Source: an uncultured Gammaproteobacteria bacterium (GTDB taxonomy: Bacteria > Pseudomonadota > Gammaproteobacteria > Pseudomonadales > Azotimanducaceae). From it: a stretch of 64,000 nt of DNA. Positions 16,491-26,324 of the stretch are shown here, in pieces. Within the stretch, counting starts at the first letter, position 1; every line of letters starts with the position of its first letter. The notes under the pieces are model-generated. The model was not told the origin of the DNA and made no database searches. It saw only the letters and a list, made by a program, of their open reading frames with translations. The stretch covers positions 1-64,000 of the forward strand of contig CAJWNY010000004.1 of NCBI GenBank assembly GCA_913043815.1, written 5' to 3'. The translations under genes were made by a program, and so were the position numbers.

Positions 16491-17846
16491 CTACTTAAGT
16501 TGAGCTGGCAGCCAAGTTGCCATTTCTGGCCATACGAGCAGTGCACAGAGCAGTAATGCCTGTAAGCCAATAAATGGCACTACTCCGCGATATATCTCTG
16601 CAGTATCTACTGTCGCAGGCGCCACGCCCCGTAAGTAAAATAGTGCAAAGCCAAAGGGTGGGGTAAGGAATGAAGTCTGCAAATTTACTGCGATCAAAAT
16701 ACCCAACCAGATCGGGTCTACACCCATAGCCATGAGTACTGGTCCAACTATGGGTACCACAACAAAAGTGATTTCGATGAAGTCGAGGATAAAGCCCAAC
16801 AAAAATATCACTAGCATGACAATACCGAGCGCACCCCACATGCCGCCCGGCATTTGTTCAAACATGGTGTGCACCAATTCCTCGCCGCCGAACCCACGAA
16901 ACACCAATGAAAAAATAGATGCGCCCACTAGGATAAAAAATACCATACCCGTAGTGGAGAGCGTTGCAGAGCAAACCGCTGATAACTTATCGAAATCGAT
17001 GCGCGAGTAAAGTAATCCCAGTATCAGTGCTCCGAAAGCACCAACGCCTGCAGCTTCGGTAGGCGTCGCATAACCGCCAATAATTGAACCCAACACTGTA
17101 AAGATAAGTAAAAGTGGTGGTGCCAGTGCTTTGAATATTGGTGTTAGGGCGACAGCTTCCGTGCGTTCGGCTTTGGGCATGGAGTCGGGATAAGCAATTA
17201 CTCGAAAGATAATGTAGCCTAAGTACAGCAGCACCAAGCAAAGGCCAGGAATGATTGCGCCAGTAAATAGGTCGCCAACAGAAATAGACTTTGGAGCAAA
17301 TATGCCCATATTCAACTGGGCTTGCTGGTAACCGTTGGACAGCACATCTCCAAGCAATACTAGCGCAATTGATGGCGGGAGAATTTGCCCTAAAGTGCCG
17401 GTAGCGCAAATAGTCCCGGTTGCGACACTGGTCGGATAGTTGCGCTCTAACATAATAGGTAGTGACATCAACCCCATGGTAACCACTGTTGCACCTACAA
17501 TGCCGGTGCTGGCAGCCATTAACATGCCGACCAAAATTACTGTAATCGCAAGACCGCCTCTATATTTTCCGAGCAGTGCAGAAAAATTTGACAGTAAGTC
17601 CTCTGCAATTTTGGTTTTTTCTAGTAGCACACCCATGAAAACAAATAGCGGTACCGCAATGAGAGTTTGGTTAGTGATGATGCCAAATAGGCGGCCTGAT
17701 ACGAAACCAAGGTCGTTTATATTGAAGTTGCCGGTGATAATGCCGAACATGGCAAAGATCAAAGAAACGCCAGCTAGGGTTAATGCCACCGGATATCCAC
17801 TCAGTAATGCAAGAAAGGTTATAGCAAAAAGTAGTAGGGGCAACAT
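16491..17846 (-). CDS. TRAP transporter large permease subunit (DctM type)
   Basis: This 451-residue, highly hydrophobic protein is the ion-coupled translocation subunit of a TRAP uptake system. The opening LLLFAITFLALLSGYPVALT and the loops TLIAVPLFVFMGVLLEKTKI and GATVVTMGLMSLPIMLE are characteristic, as is the C-terminal half ending with NLQTSFLTPPFGFALFYLRG. Its sequence is of the large-permease subfamily often paired with TakP-like binders. The small subunit gene lies 5 bases upstream in the direction of transcription. The matching binding protein is encoded on the other strand. Confidence 0.9.
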   Translation of the reverse strand: MLPLLLFAITFLALLSGYPVALTLAGVSLIFAMFGIITGNFNINDLGFVSGRLFGIITNQTLIAVPLFVFMGVLLEKTKIAEDLLSNFSALLGKYRGGLAITVILVGMLMAASTGIVGATVVTMGLMSLPIMLERNYPTSVATGTICATGTLGQILPPSIALVLLGDVLSNGYQQAQLNMGIFAPKSISVGDLFTGAIIPGLCLVLLYLGYIIFRVIAYPDSMPKAERTEAVALTPIFKALAPPLLLIFTVLGSIIGGYATPTEAAGVGAFGALILGLLYSRIDFDKLSAVCSATLSTTGMVFFILVGASIFSLVFRGFGGEELVHTMFEQMPGGMWGALGIVMLVIFLLGFILDFIEITFVVVPIVGPVLMAMGVDPIWLGILIAVNLQTSFLTPPFGFALFYLRGVAPATVDTAEIYRGVVPFIGLQALLLCALLVWPEMATWLPAQLK

Positions 17847-17851
17847 AGCCG

Positions 17852-18379
17852 TTATTCGGTCTTGTCGGCATTTAAAAGTAATGCAGCGTGCGCCGCAACA
17901 GATGCTAAGCCCTGCAAAAAAACCAACGCTGCGGTGGCAGGCAAAAGAGATTTAAGCAGAAAAATGCCGGGAATACCGCCAACCTCAGAGGACCCCTCGG
18001 TAATACGCCAGCTGTTTTCTACATAGGTAAAGCTAATAAAAAATATAAAGGCGCCGACAGGTAGTAGGAATAGGCAATCACCAAATAAATCAATATAGGC
18101 GCGTTTTTTTGCGCTGAGGTTGTTATAAATAATATCTACCCGTACATGTGAGTTATTAGCAATTCCCATGGGAATTGCCAGCATAAATAAAATGCCGTGC
18201 ATATACATTATAGATTCCTGCATATATACACTGCCGCTACCAAAAGCGTAGCGCAGAAGAACAATGCCCATGGTCAACACAACCATGGCCAGTGCTAGCC
18301 AGCGAATGGGTTGGCATGCGGTAACGGCTATTTGCCCTGTGCGGATAAAAAAGCCGATCAGCGAATCTCGAAAACTCAC
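17852..18379 (-). CDS. TRAP transporter small permease subunit (DctQ type)
   Basis: This 175-residue protein has four membrane helices, the plan of the DctQ subunit that forms a membrane complex with DctM. MQESIMYMHGILFMLAIPMG followed by HVRVDIIYNNL is the family's best-conserved part. GTG 18379 is chosen because the ubiA stop TGA overlaps it by 4 bases; a longer reading from 18481 would lie inside ubiA. The chain ubiA-dctQ-dctM therefore runs leftward with almost no gaps. Confidence 0.85.
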   Translation of the reverse strand: MSFRDSLIGFFIRTGQIAVTACQPIRWLALAMVVLTMGIVLLRYAFGSGSVYMQESIMYMHGILFMLAIPMGIANNSHVRVDIIYNNLSAKKRAYIDLFGDCLFLLPVGAFIFFISFTYVENSWRITEGSSEVGGIPGIFLLKSLLPATAALVFLQGLASVAAHAALLLNADKTE

Positions 18380-19263
18380 GGTGAGCCTGCTAAAAAGTAT
18401 TTCTCTAGCAAAAGTTCCGAGAGAGTAAAGGCGAGTAGGCTGGCCCCCACTAATATGTTGTTTCGGAAAGCGGCGAAACACGCCATGCGCTGGCGGTCAC
18501 GGATAAGCCATTGTTGATAGATGAAAAAGCCAGCAATTACGACCAAACCAACAAAGTAAGCGTGCTCATAACCCAATCGCAGACCGAGTAAATACAGGCC
18601 CGCCAATGTCAGCGCTTGAAGGATGCCGATCATCATCTTGTCTAGGTTGCCGAATAAAATTGCCGTGCTCTTAATACCCACTTTTAGGTCGTCGTCGCGA
18701 TCTACCATCGCATAGAGTGTGTCGTAGGCAACGATCCAAAGTAGGCTAGTGAAAAACATCAATATGCTCTCCTCAGGCACAGCTAAACCTTGGGCAGACC
18801 ATGCCATTGGAATACCCCAACTAAACGCAGCGCCCAGTACTACTTGGGGCATATGAGTCCACCGTTTCATAAATGGATAGGCAATGGCTAGGGCTAATCC
18901 GCCGAAGGCTAGCAGTTGAGTCGTTTGGTTGAGGAGAAGTAGCAGTAGGCCTGCGCTTATGATGAGACCAAAAAATAGACTTAACGCCTGCTTGGAAGAA
19001 ATGGCTCCAGTGACCAGAGGCCGCTCTTTAGTGCGCTCAACAAAGCCGTCTACTTTACGGTCAGCAAAGTCGTTAATAACACATCCTGCACTGCGCATAA
19101 TAAAAGTACCGAGAGTGAAAATCACAACTAATTGGAACGGCGGCAGACCCTTGGCGGCCATGGACAGTGCGGCCAATGTGGGCCATAGCAGCAACAGCGT
19201 GCCCACGGGTTTGTCGAGGCGCATCAGTTGTAAATAATCTTGTAGTTTTGGCGAGTTCATCAA
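18376..19263 (-). CDS. ubiA: 4-hydroxybenzoate polyprenyltransferase UbiA
   Basis: UbiA attaches the polyprenyl tail to 4-hydroxybenzoate in ubiquinone synthesis, at the inner membrane. The 295-residue, multi-helix protein carries both Asp-rich motifs: NDFADRKVDGFVERTKERP and the second, YAMVDRDDDLKVGIKS. The N-terminal LMRLDKPVGTLLLLWPTLAA is a hallmark of this subgroup. ubiC (chorismate lyase), often adjacent, is absent here. The gene starts a leftward unit that continues into a TRAP permease pair, which is functionally unrelated. Confidence 0.95.
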   Translation of the reverse strand: MMNSPKLQDYLQLMRLDKPVGTLLLLWPTLAALSMAAKGLPPFQLVVIFTLGTFIMRSAGCVINDFADRKVDGFVERTKERPLVTGAISSKQALSLFFGLIISAGLLLLLLNQTTQLLAFGGLALAIAYPFMKRWTHMPQVVLGAAFSWGIPMAWSAQGLAVPEESILMFFTSLLWIVAYDTLYAMVDRDDDLKVGIKSTAILFGNLDKMMIGILQALTLAGLYLLGLRLGYEHAYFVGLVVIAGFFIYQQWLIRDRQRMACFAAFRNNILVGASLLAFTLSELLLEKYFLAGSP

Positions 19264-19488
19264 ATACAGACGGTTCGGTAAATGGGTACGGCAGTTTAGA
19301 GTTTTAGTGCGCTTAGGACCACTTTGAGGTCCATTAGGCGAGTTTTATTGCATACATTGAACTCAAACTTAGCGTCTTTAGCTCAGGAAAGAATATTATC
19401 CTCAATAGATGCAAGCTGACATTGATTTTTTTAGGTTCAAAGATTAGTTTATCGCGCCTCAATAATGTCTACTAAAGGTCAAAACTCT

Positions 19489-19656
19489 ATGAAGAAATGG
19501 CAGTGTATTGTTTGTGGTTGGATTTACGATGAAGCCGAAGGTTGCGAAGATGAAGGTGTTCCTCCGGGCACTGCATGGAATGACGTGGATGAAGATTTTG
19601 TCTGTCCTGAGTGTGGTGTGGGCAAAGATGATTTTGAAATGGTCGAGATCGGCTAA
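19489..19656 (+). CDS. Rubredoxin
   Basis: This 55-residue protein is a one-iron electron carrier. Two Cys pairs hold the Fe: CIVCGW and [11 protein letters not shown], with the invariant GVPPGTAW between them. ATG 19489 gives the standard rubredoxin length; an upstream ATG at 19465 would add eight unmatched residues and has no ribosome site. It is divergent from ubiA and stands alone, so the partner (alkane hydroxylase, oxidase or reductase) is not shown by context. Confidence 0.93.
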   Translation: MKKWQCIVCGWIYDEAEGCEDEGVPPGTAWNDVDEDFVCPECGVGKDDFEMVEIG

Positions 19657-19805
19657 ATTCAATTTATCTTTTGATGCTCTAGTAGTAGAGTCCAGAAAGT
19701 GTAATCCGGGGCCCACAGTAAATGCACCCCGCAGTAATCTCCATCGAGCAATTGTCGTTGATCTAGAGCATCCCTTTGATTGATATGCGGAGCGGCAATT
19801 CCGGC

Positions 19806-19824
19806 AAAGCCTATGTTAGGCTTT
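19806..19824 (+). terminator. Terminator-like hairpin after rubredoxin
   Basis: AAAGCCTA-TGT-TAGGCTTT forms a perfect 8-bp stem with a 3-base loop, followed by a short T-run. It sits in the 241-base gap between rubredoxin and the carrier gene, 150 bases after the rubredoxin stop and 74 before the next start, so it could be a leader element instead. Confidence 0.45.
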
Positions 19825-19897
19825 TGGATTCTCTGTTGGCTTTTGTTGCCCAGCAGCTAAAGGTTTTATCCAAAATCTTATTTCAGATGAGGTATTT

Positions 19898-21196
19898 ATG
19901 AGTCTTACCCAACGCATTCTTTTGGCCATGGTTTTTGGTCTTATTCTTGGTGCGGTTCTGCAGTGGGCGGATTTACCTCAAGAGCATTTTCTTTCACTAT
20001 ATTTTTTGGATGGTCTAATCGACTCTGGCGGCAAAATTTTTGTCACGTTGCTAAAGATGATGGTGGTACCTCTGGTCTTTGTCTCGCTAATTTGCGGCGC
20101 TGCGAGTCTGGGTGCTACGGGAAGCGTTGGGCGTTTAGGCGGTAAGACCATTGGCCTCTATTTGCTCACCACGGCGATGGCGGTCTCTATGGCCCTTTGT
20201 ATGGCTTTGGTGATTAATCCAGGATTAGACGCAACGGAGGATTCCAATGATAAGTCTCAGTACACGGCTTATGAAGGGAAGCAGGCGCCTAGCGTAAAAG
20301 ACACGCTAATTGGTATTTTCCCAAGCAATCCGGTGAAGGCCATGGCCGAGGGTAAGATGCTCCAGGTCATTATCTTTGCATTGCTGATGGGTTTGGCCTT
20401 GAGTCAGGCCGGCGAGGCTGGCGTCCGGATAGTGAGTTTTTTTAATGACCTAAATAGTGTGTTCATGAAAATGATCACTATGGTGATTATGCTCACACCC
20501 TATGGCGTTTTTTGTTTAATGGTGAAGCTGGGTGCCACCGTGGGGCTGGAGGAAATTGGTAAGGTCTTTGTTTACTTTATTACCGTTACGCTTGCTCTGC
20601 TATTCCATGCCTGTATTGTCTATCCAAGCTTGTTGAAGACGTTGGCTGGACTCAGTCCACGACTGTTCTTGCCAAAAATGAAAGAACCGTTATTGGTCGC
20701 TTTATCTACAGCGTCGAGTGGCGCAACGCTCCCGGTGACTTTACGCACCGTGCAGAATAAGCTCGGGGTCAATAACAATGTGGCGTCGTTTGCTGTCCCT
20801 CTTGGCGCCACCATTAACATGGACGGCACGGCAATAATGCAGGGTGTGGCTACTGTTTTCATCGCCCAATACTTTGGTTATGACTTAGGTCTTGCGGCTT
20901 ACTTAACCGTTATTCTCACCGCGACCTTGGCGTCTATTGGTACCGCCGCCGTACCCGGTGTGGGTCTCATCACGCTAACCTTGGTATTAGATCAGGTAGG
21001 TTTGCCCGTCGAGGGGATTGGGTTAATCATTGGCGTTGATCGACTCCTCGATATGTTACGCACAGCAGTAAATATCACAGGTGATGCAACGGTTGCTACA
21101 GTTGTGGCTAAATCTGAAGGTCAATTGGATTTAGATGTTTACCATGACTCTGAAGCGGGTTCAGCTATTGATGGGATGAGCGAGAGAGCAGTTTAG
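19898..21196 (+). CDS. Dicarboxylate/amino acid:cation symporter (DAACS family)
   Basis: The 432-residue membrane protein belongs to the glutamate/dicarboxylate transporter family. It has six N-terminal helices and a core with the reentrant-loop Ser-rich motif ALSTASSGATLPVTLRTV, then ATINMDGTAIMQGVATVFIA and the substrate-site helix VDRLLDMLRTAVNITGDAT. These elements couple Na+ or H+ entry to uptake of acidic amino acids or C4-dicarboxylates. Which of these it moves cannot be told from the sequence. The start follows GATGAGGTATTT. No transcription partner is adjacent. Confidence 0.92.
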   Translation: MSLTQRILLAMVFGLILGAVLQWADLPQEHFLSLYFLDGLIDSGGKIFVTLLKMMVVPLVFVSLICGAASLGATGSVGRLGGKTIGLYLLTTAMAVSMALCMALVINPGLDATEDSNDKSQYTAYEGKQAPSVKDTLIGIFPSNPVKAMAEGKMLQVIIFALLMGLALSQAGEAGVRIVSFFNDLNSVFMKMITMVIMLTPYGVFCLMVKLGATVGLEEIGKVFVYFITVTLALLFHACIVYPSLLKTLAGLSPRLFLPKMKEPLLVALSTASSGATLPVTLRTVQNKLGVNNNVASFAVPLGATINMDGTAIMQGVATVFIAQYFGYDLGLAAYLTVILTATLASIGTAAVPGVGLITLTLVLDQVGLPVEGIGLIIGVDRLLDMLRTAVNITGDATVATVVAKSEGQLDLDVYHDSEAGSAIDGMSERAV

Positions 21197-21257
21197 AAAT
21201 CTTTGATCAAGGCGGGCGCGTTGCCGCTTTACTGTTATCAGGGGGAGACTAGTTTAG

Positions 21258-23285
21258 TTATACCGTTAGGTGTCCGTGATCGGCGGGCGCCCAGGTCGTG
21301 AGTAGTCCTTTTAGGGTGGCGTGCTCCTCGCTTCCAGGTGCAGCGTTCATTAAACATTCACTGCGCTCGATGACCCTCGGCATAAGAAAAGCATGGACGG
21401 CTAAGTCGGCAATTTTAAAGCTTTGTTCCCCGGCTTGTCGGGTGCCTAAAATATCGCCGGGTCCTCTAAGTTTTAGATCTTGCTCGGCCAGATAGAATCC
21501 GTCTTGGCTTTGCCTCAGAGCATTCAGCCGATGTTGACCGGCTTGGCTTAGACCTGGTTTGAAAAGTAAAAAACAGCGACTGGCAACTTGGCCTCTGCCA
21601 ACGCGTCCACGCAGTTGGTGTAATTGTGCTAAGCCCAAGCGCTCAGAATTTTCTATCACCATATGTGTTGCGTTAGGTACATCTACGCCTACTTCAACCA
21701 CGGTTGTAGCAACAAGAATATCATATTCGCCTGCCTTGAAGGCGTCCATGATGGTGACTTTCTCGTCACCGCGCATACGTCCATGGAGTAGCCCAACCTG
21801 AAAGTTAGATAAATGCTTGGTTAGGTATTCAAAGGATGCGTTCGCAGACATCGCATCTATTTCGTCAGAGTCTTCAATCAAAGTGCAAACCCAGTATGCT
21901 TGCTGCCCTTGAGACAGTGCTTGAGTTACCTGCTGAATGACCTTCTCTCTATTGTCTTCCTTCACTGTATGAGTGGTGATGGGTTGGCGGCCTTTCGGCA
22001 ATTCATTAATAATGGATACATCCATATCCGCATACAAGGTCATGGTAAGTGTTCTTGGAATAGGCGTAGCCGTCATAACCAGCTGGTGCGGGAAATTGCC
22101 CTTGTTTTGTAAAATCATTCGCTGGTGAACACCAAACCTGTGTTGTTCATCAATGATCACAAGTGATAGACGAGTAAAGTTGACTCTGTCTTGAAATAGC
22201 GAATGAGTACCCACAATGACCTGGGCGGTGCCATCGGCTATTTCTGCAAGGGATTCTCGTTTAACATTGGCCTGCATTTGGCCGGTGAGGAAGACGACCT
22301 TAATGCCTAGAGGCGTCAACCAGTTGCTGAAACTTTGAAAATGCTGCTCGGCCAATAACTCCGTTGGCGCCATAATTGCGGCTTGGCTTTTGTGCTCTAC
22401 CGCACGAATTGCCGCAAAAGCTGCCACTACCGTTTTTCCAGAACCTACATCACCTTGGATCAATCTAAGCATAGGCGTTGTACTTTCTAAATCTGTAAGT
22501 GTTTCACCGACTACCCTCACTTGAGCGGAGGTGAGGCTAAACCCCAAGTTATCTAATAGTCGCCTGCCAAGTCCATCGGCTCTTGGTAGGGCCATTGCTT
22601 GTTGTTGACGTCTTTTGAGTGCTCGGCTTTTCATTACAATGTAATAGGCACATAGCTCATCCATTGCGAGGTCTTTTTGTAGCTCCTCAATGTTGGCAAG
22701 GCTAGTGGGTTGGTGCAGTCCTATAAGTTTTTCAAATGGTGTGCCTCGCTGCTGCGGCCAAGGTAGGGCACACACTTTCTCCGCAAGGTTACGCAGGCGC
22801 TGCTGGCCTAACCCCTGGGTAGTTGGATAAACGGGTGTTAGCTCGGTTCTAGGCGGGCCGGGTTCTTTGTCAAAGGTTTGGTACTCGGGGTGGGCCATGG
22901 CAAGATTGCGACCCACGAAACCCACGCTGCCAAATGCACGAATAAATTTGGCGTTATCAATGGCACTTTTTTGGAATTTTGAAAAACGGAAAAAGCGCAA
23001 GCGGATATCACCGCCTAGCTCTTCAGAGTTACTGCCTACCCTTACTTCAAGGCTTCGCTGTCTGCCGAAGAGAATTTTGCTCCCCAATACTGGGCCGCAA
23101 ATGTAGCCCTCATCACCTGATCTCAGTTGCCCTATGGTCAGCACTTTAGATCTATCTTGGTATCGTATTGGCAGGTGCACTAAAAGGTCAATAAGACGGA
23201 AGATGCCTAACTTCTCTAAGGTTAGTGCTAACGAAGGCCCAACGCCTTTAAGCTCTGTAATCTCAGCTTGGGGATCTACAGTCAT
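21258..23285 (-). CDS. recG: ATP-dependent DNA helicase RecG
   Basis: RecG (675 residues) drives branch migration and replication-fork reversal. The N-terminal wedge/OB part begins with a helix-hairpin-like ITELKGVGPSLALTLEKLG and includes RYQDRSKVLTIGQL. The helicase core shows Walker A GDVGSGKTVVA, the box IIDEQHRFGVHQR, ATPIPRTLTMT, VATTVVEVGVDVPNA and QLRGRVGRG, followed by the RecG end segment FYLAEQDLKLRGPGDILGTRQ. It is transcribed toward the DAACS gene. Length and motifs are normal. Confidence 0.97.
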   Translation of the reverse strand: MTVDPQAEITELKGVGPSLALTLEKLGIFRLIDLLVHLPIRYQDRSKVLTIGQLRSGDEGYICGPVLGSKILFGRQRSLEVRVGSNSEELGGDIRLRFFRFSKFQKSAIDNAKFIRAFGSVGFVGRNLAMAHPEYQTFDKEPGPPRTELTPVYPTTQGLGQQRLRNLAEKVCALPWPQQRGTPFEKLIGLHQPTSLANIEELQKDLAMDELCAYYIVMKSRALKRRQQQAMALPRADGLGRRLLDNLGFSLTSAQVRVVGETLTDLESTTPMLRLIQGDVGSGKTVVAAFAAIRAVEHKSQAAIMAPTELLAEQHFQSFSNWLTPLGIKVVFLTGQMQANVKRESLAEIADGTAQVIVGTHSLFQDRVNFTRLSLVIIDEQHRFGVHQRMILQNKGNFPHQLVMTATPIPRTLTMTLYADMDVSIINELPKGRQPITTHTVKEDNREKVIQQVTQALSQGQQAYWVCTLIEDSDEIDAMSANASFEYLTKHLSNFQVGLLHGRMRGDEKVTIMDAFKAGEYDILVATTVVEVGVDVPNATHMVIENSERLGLAQLHQLRGRVGRGQVASRCFLLFKPGLSQAGQHRLNALRQSQDGFYLAEQDLKLRGPGDILGTRQAGEQSFKIADLAVHAFLMPRVIERSECLMNAAPGSEEHATLKGLLTTWAPADHGHLTV

Positions 23286-23344
23286 GGTGACTTAGCGTTC
23301 GGCAAAAGTTGGGTACAAGATCAGTAAACTATTAACAACAACTG

Positions 23345-23734
23345 TCAAAAACTGACCACAATAGCGTCTATCTCAACTTGAGCCCCTTTAGGTAATGCGC
23401 TAACTTCAACCGCTGCTCGAGCAGGGTAGGGTTCGCTAAAATATTCAGCCATTATTGTATTTAGGTTTGCAAATTCAGATAAGTCGGTCAGATAAATGGT
23501 TAGTTTTACACAATCGCTCAGACTGCCGCCGGATGCATTGGCAACTGCCGCGAGGTTTCTAAACACTTGATGAGTTTGTTCAACAAAGTTGTCGCTGACC
23601 ATAGTCATTGTTTCCGGCACTAAGGGGATCTGCCCAGAGATAAAAGTCATGCTGCCCGGATTAACTTTTACAGCCTGTGAATAGGTGCCAATAGCAGCAG
23701 GCGCGGATTCAGTTTGAATAATATTGCGACTCAT
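23345..23734 (-). CDS. ridA: RidA/YjgF-family 2-iminobutanoate deaminase
   Basis: This 129-residue protein hydrolyses reactive enamine/imine intermediates released by PLP enzymes such as IlvA. Family signatures are IGTYSQAVKVNPGSMTFISG near the start, NASGGSLSDCVKLTIYLTD and the YPARAAVEVSALPKGAQVEI segment with its conserved Arg. ATG 23734 is chosen because a GGGAGA ribosome site precedes it; an upstream in-frame Met would add 13 unmatched residues. It directly follows spoT, an arrangement found widely in gammaproteobacteria. ilvA, source of the best-known substrate, is at the far end of this window. Confidence 0.94.
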   Translation of the reverse strand: MSRNIIQTESAPAAIGTYSQAVKVNPGSMTFISGQIPLVPETMTMVSDNFVEQTHQVFRNLAAVANASGGSLSDCVKLTIYLTDLSEFANLNTIMAEYFSEPYPARAAVEVSALPKGAQVEIDAIVVSF

Positions 23735-23759
23735 GTTGTCTCCCAAATTGCTGAAATTG

Positions 23760-25958
23760 TTAGTTGTTGGCACGCGATAAAGTAATCACAGAAGTTATGT
23801 TTCTGAGCTTCCGCATAAGCCTTGCTAGGTGAGAACGGTTGCGCACTGTGGTGCCTATAATCAACGTGCTGATTTCAGCGTTACGCTCTTTAACACTTAT
23901 GTTATCGACGCCTGCGTCGGCTGCGGCAACTTCTGCTGCAATTTCAGCTACTATACCTTTACGCCGGCTCACATCCACTCGAAGTGTAGTAAAAAATTCG
24001 CCCTCTGTAGTAGATGTCCACCTTGCAGGAATAATTTCGTGAGATGAGCGACGTCTAAGTTCGCTCAAATTGGTACAAGTTTCAATGTGCACTACAAAGC
24101 CTTTACCGGCGGTCATATGTCCGACAATATGGTCTCCAGGCAATGGGCCACAGCATTTACCATAGTTAATAACTAGTCCGTCACCGCCGCGAATAGCGAT
24201 CGGACCACCGCCTTGTACTTCCACTGCGTCATAATCTGGGTCATCAGCAGCAAGTAATTTTTTTGCAGCTACATAAGCCATGAGTTCGCCGTTGCCAATA
24301 GCAGCTAACAACTCGTTTAGTTTTCGTACACCTAACTCGGTAAAGACTTTACGCAGGCGCCTGAAATCTAGGTCATTGATGCTGGTATTGGCATTGCCAA
24401 GTGAGCGGTTGAGTAGTTTTCTACCTAGTGCCACCGATTCACCTTGCTGCTGATGTTTCAGCTCATGGCGTATGGCAGAGCGGGCTCTCGATGTAACAGT
24501 AAATGTCAGCCAATCGGGATTTGGCCTGCCGCCCTCTGCTGTGATAATTTCGACCCTCTGGCCACTCTCTAACTGCTGGGAAAGCGGCGCTAGTTTTTGG
24601 TCAATACGACACGCGATACATCGGTTGCCGACGTCGGTGTGAACGCTGTAAGCAAAATCTACCGGGCTCGATCCGTTGGGTAATTCCAATATTTTACCTC
24701 TAGGTGTAAACACGTAAATCTCATCCGGAAATAGGTCAATTTTAAGGCTTTCAATGAACTCTAGTGGGTTACCAGCGCGGCGCTGTAATTCCAAAAGGTC
24801 TTTGATCCACTGCCGAGCCCTTTGTTGATTAGAATCAAATTCACCTTCGCTTTTGTACAGCCAATGTCCTGCAATGCCATTTTCCGCAACCGCATCCATT
24901 TGTTTGGTGCGAATTTGTACTTCAATAGGCACACCGTGCATGCCAAATAAACTCGTATGCAGCGATTGATACCCGTTGACTTTGGGTATGGCAATATAGT
25001 CTTTGAAACGACTGGCAACGGGCTTGTATAAATTGTGCACAATACCTAGAGCGCGATAGCAGGCATCAGGCTGATCAACTACTACGCGAAAGCCAAATAC
25101 ATCCATAATTTCGAGAAAAGATTTTTGCTTCGATTTCATCTTCTTGTAAATGGAGAAAGCGTTTTTCTCTCGGCCTACAACTTCTGCACTAATGCCTTCA
25201 CGGTTTAGAGCGGCGGTCACTGTGTTGCCAATCTCTTCCATAAGTTTGCGGCGGTTGCCTCGTGCAGAAATAACGGCTCGCTCAATCCGATCTGAGCGCA
25301 GAGGGTAAAGGGCCTTAAAACCAAGGTCCTCCAGTTCACTTTTCATTGTGTGTATGCCCAACCTATTCGCAATAGGGGCATAAAAGTCTAAGGTTTCTTT
25401 AGCAATGCGTTTGCGCTGGCTTGCAGACATTACGCCAATGGTTCTCATGTTGTGTAAACGATCAGCCATTTTCACCATAATCACGCGAATGTCTTTGGCC
25501 ATGGCCAGGGCCATCTTTTGAAAGTTTTCAGCCTGAGCTTCGTCGCGATTGGCAAAAATTTTACTGAGTTTCGAAACGCCGTCGACGATTTCTGCCACCG
25601 GTTCACCGAACATCTCGCCAAGAGATTGTTTGTTAGCGCTGGAGTCCTCAATGACATCGTGAAGTAATGCTGCTATGAGCGTTTGATGATCCATGCTCAT
25701 TTCCGCAAGGATTTGGGCAACGGCTGTTGGGTGGGTAATATAGGGATGGCCGGTGCGTCTGCTTTGGCCTTCGTGCGCTAACGTTGCGTAGCTGTGGGCA
25801 GCCCTAACCCTGTCTACCTCATGCTCGTTAAGATAGGTGAGCTTAGCTGCTAGGGTATCTATGGTCGCAGGGGCTGCTACCTCAGTTTGCTTAGCGTGCG
25901 CAGCAAGCTGCGTTTCAAAGAATGATTGGGAACTGGGCTCAGCCCGCTGCCGACTCAT
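23760..25958 (-). CDS. spoT: Bifunctional (p)ppGpp synthetase/hydrolase SpoT
   Basis: SpoT (732 residues) makes and degrades the alarmone (p)ppGpp. The N-terminal HD hydrolase domain has [19 protein letters not shown] and [11 protein letters not shown]; the synthetase domain has [40 protein letters not shown] and [14 protein letters not shown] domain ([19 protein letters not shown]) and a C-terminal ACT domain follow. ATG 25958 is preferred for its GGGAG ribosome site; GTG 25976 is the alternative. Either way the start overlaps the rpoZ end, consistent with the rpoZ-spoT-ridA transcription unit. Retention of HD His-Asp residues supports an active hydrolase. Confidence 0.96.
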   Translation of the reverse strand: MSRQRAEPSSQSFFETQLAAHAKQTEVAAPATIDTLAAKLTYLNEHEVDRVRAAHSYATLAHEGQSRRTGHPYITHPTAVAQILAEMSMDHQTLIAALLHDVIEDSSANKQSLGEMFGEPVAEIVDGVSKLSKIFANRDEAQAENFQKMALAMAKDIRVIMVKMADRLHNMRTIGVMSASQRKRIAKETLDFYAPIANRLGIHTMKSELEDLGFKALYPLRSDRIERAVISARGNRRKLMEEIGNTVTAALNREGISAEVVGREKNAFSIYKKMKSKQKSFLEIMDVFGFRVVVDQPDACYRALGIVHNLYKPVASRFKDYIAIPKVNGYQSLHTSLFGMHGVPIEVQIRTKQMDAVAENGIAGHWLYKSEGEFDSNQQRARQWIKDLLELQRRAGNPLEFIESLKIDLFPDEIYVFTPRGKILELPNGSSPVDFAYSVHTDVGNRCIACRIDQKLAPLSQQLESGQRVEIITAEGGRPNPDWLTFTVTSRARSAIRHELKHQQQGESVALGRKLLNRSLGNANTSINDLDFRRLRKVFTELGVRKLNELLAAIGNGELMAYVAAKKLLAADDPDYDAVEVQGGGPIAIRGGDGLVINYGKCCGPLPGDHIVGHMTAGKGFVVHIETCTNLSELRRRSSHEIIPARWTSTTEGEFFTTLRVDVSRRKGIVAEIAAEVAAADAGVDNISVKERNAEISTLIIGTTVRNRSHLARLMRKLRNITSVITLSRANN

Positions 25959-26235
25959 CTTCTCCCACTTTGCCACTGTTCAGATTTTCGATACTGAAAT
26001 CAATATTAATTTCTTCATCGTCTGGAGAGATTTCTTGGCTGTCTAACATCTCATGACTGATAAGGCCTTCAGCAATCTCCCGAAGTGCAATGACCGTAGG
26101 CTTATCGTTTTCTTCAGGTACCAATGCTTCTGTGTTGTAGTTGCGCAAAGCACGCGCGCGTCGACTAGCGAGCATAACTAGTTCGAACCGGTTATCTACG
26201 TTATCTAAACAATCTTCAACAGTTACTCTAGCCAT
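25939..26235 (-). CDS. rpoZ: RNA polymerase omega subunit RpoZ
   Basis: The 98-residue omega subunit stabilises the beta' subunit and forms part of a ppGpp site on RNA polymerase. [20 protein letters not shown] and LASRRARAL with [15 protein letters not shown] are diagnostic. The C-terminal tail is acidic and longer than the ordered core. It overlaps the spoT start, so the alarmone enzyme and the polymerase subunit that senses its product are translated from one transcript. Confidence 0.96.
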   Translation of the reverse strand: MARVTVEDCLDNVDNRFELVMLASRRARALRNYNTEALVPEENDKPTVIALREIAEGLISHEMLDSQEISPDDEEINIDFSIENLNSGKVGEDESAAG

Positions 26236-26281
26236 GGGTTATCTCGAATATAAAACGGGCGTTGATTAGTCGACGATACAG

Positions 26282-26310
26282 ACCAAAGCCTTGATGCACA
26301 AGGCTTTGGT
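26282..26310 (-). terminator. Strong 12-bp hairpin in the gmk-rpoZ gap
   Basis: A perfect 12-bp stem (26282-26293 with 26299-26310) and a 5-base loop occupy the 89-base gap between gmk and rpoZ. There is no T-run on the minus strand, so it is more likely an mRNA processing or partial-termination structure than a classical terminator. It could set lower rpoZ-spoT output relative to gmk. Confidence 0.5.
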
Positions 26311-26324
26311 GCGATTTTGCAGGT

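Noticed and set aside
21197-21257. Terminator between the DAACS gene and recG
   Set aside because: The convergent gap is only 61 bases and no stable hairpin with a T-run is seen.
23760-24047. Frames opposite spoT with cysteine-rich translation
   Set aside because: They run fully antisense to a conserved gene with no start signal and no family match.
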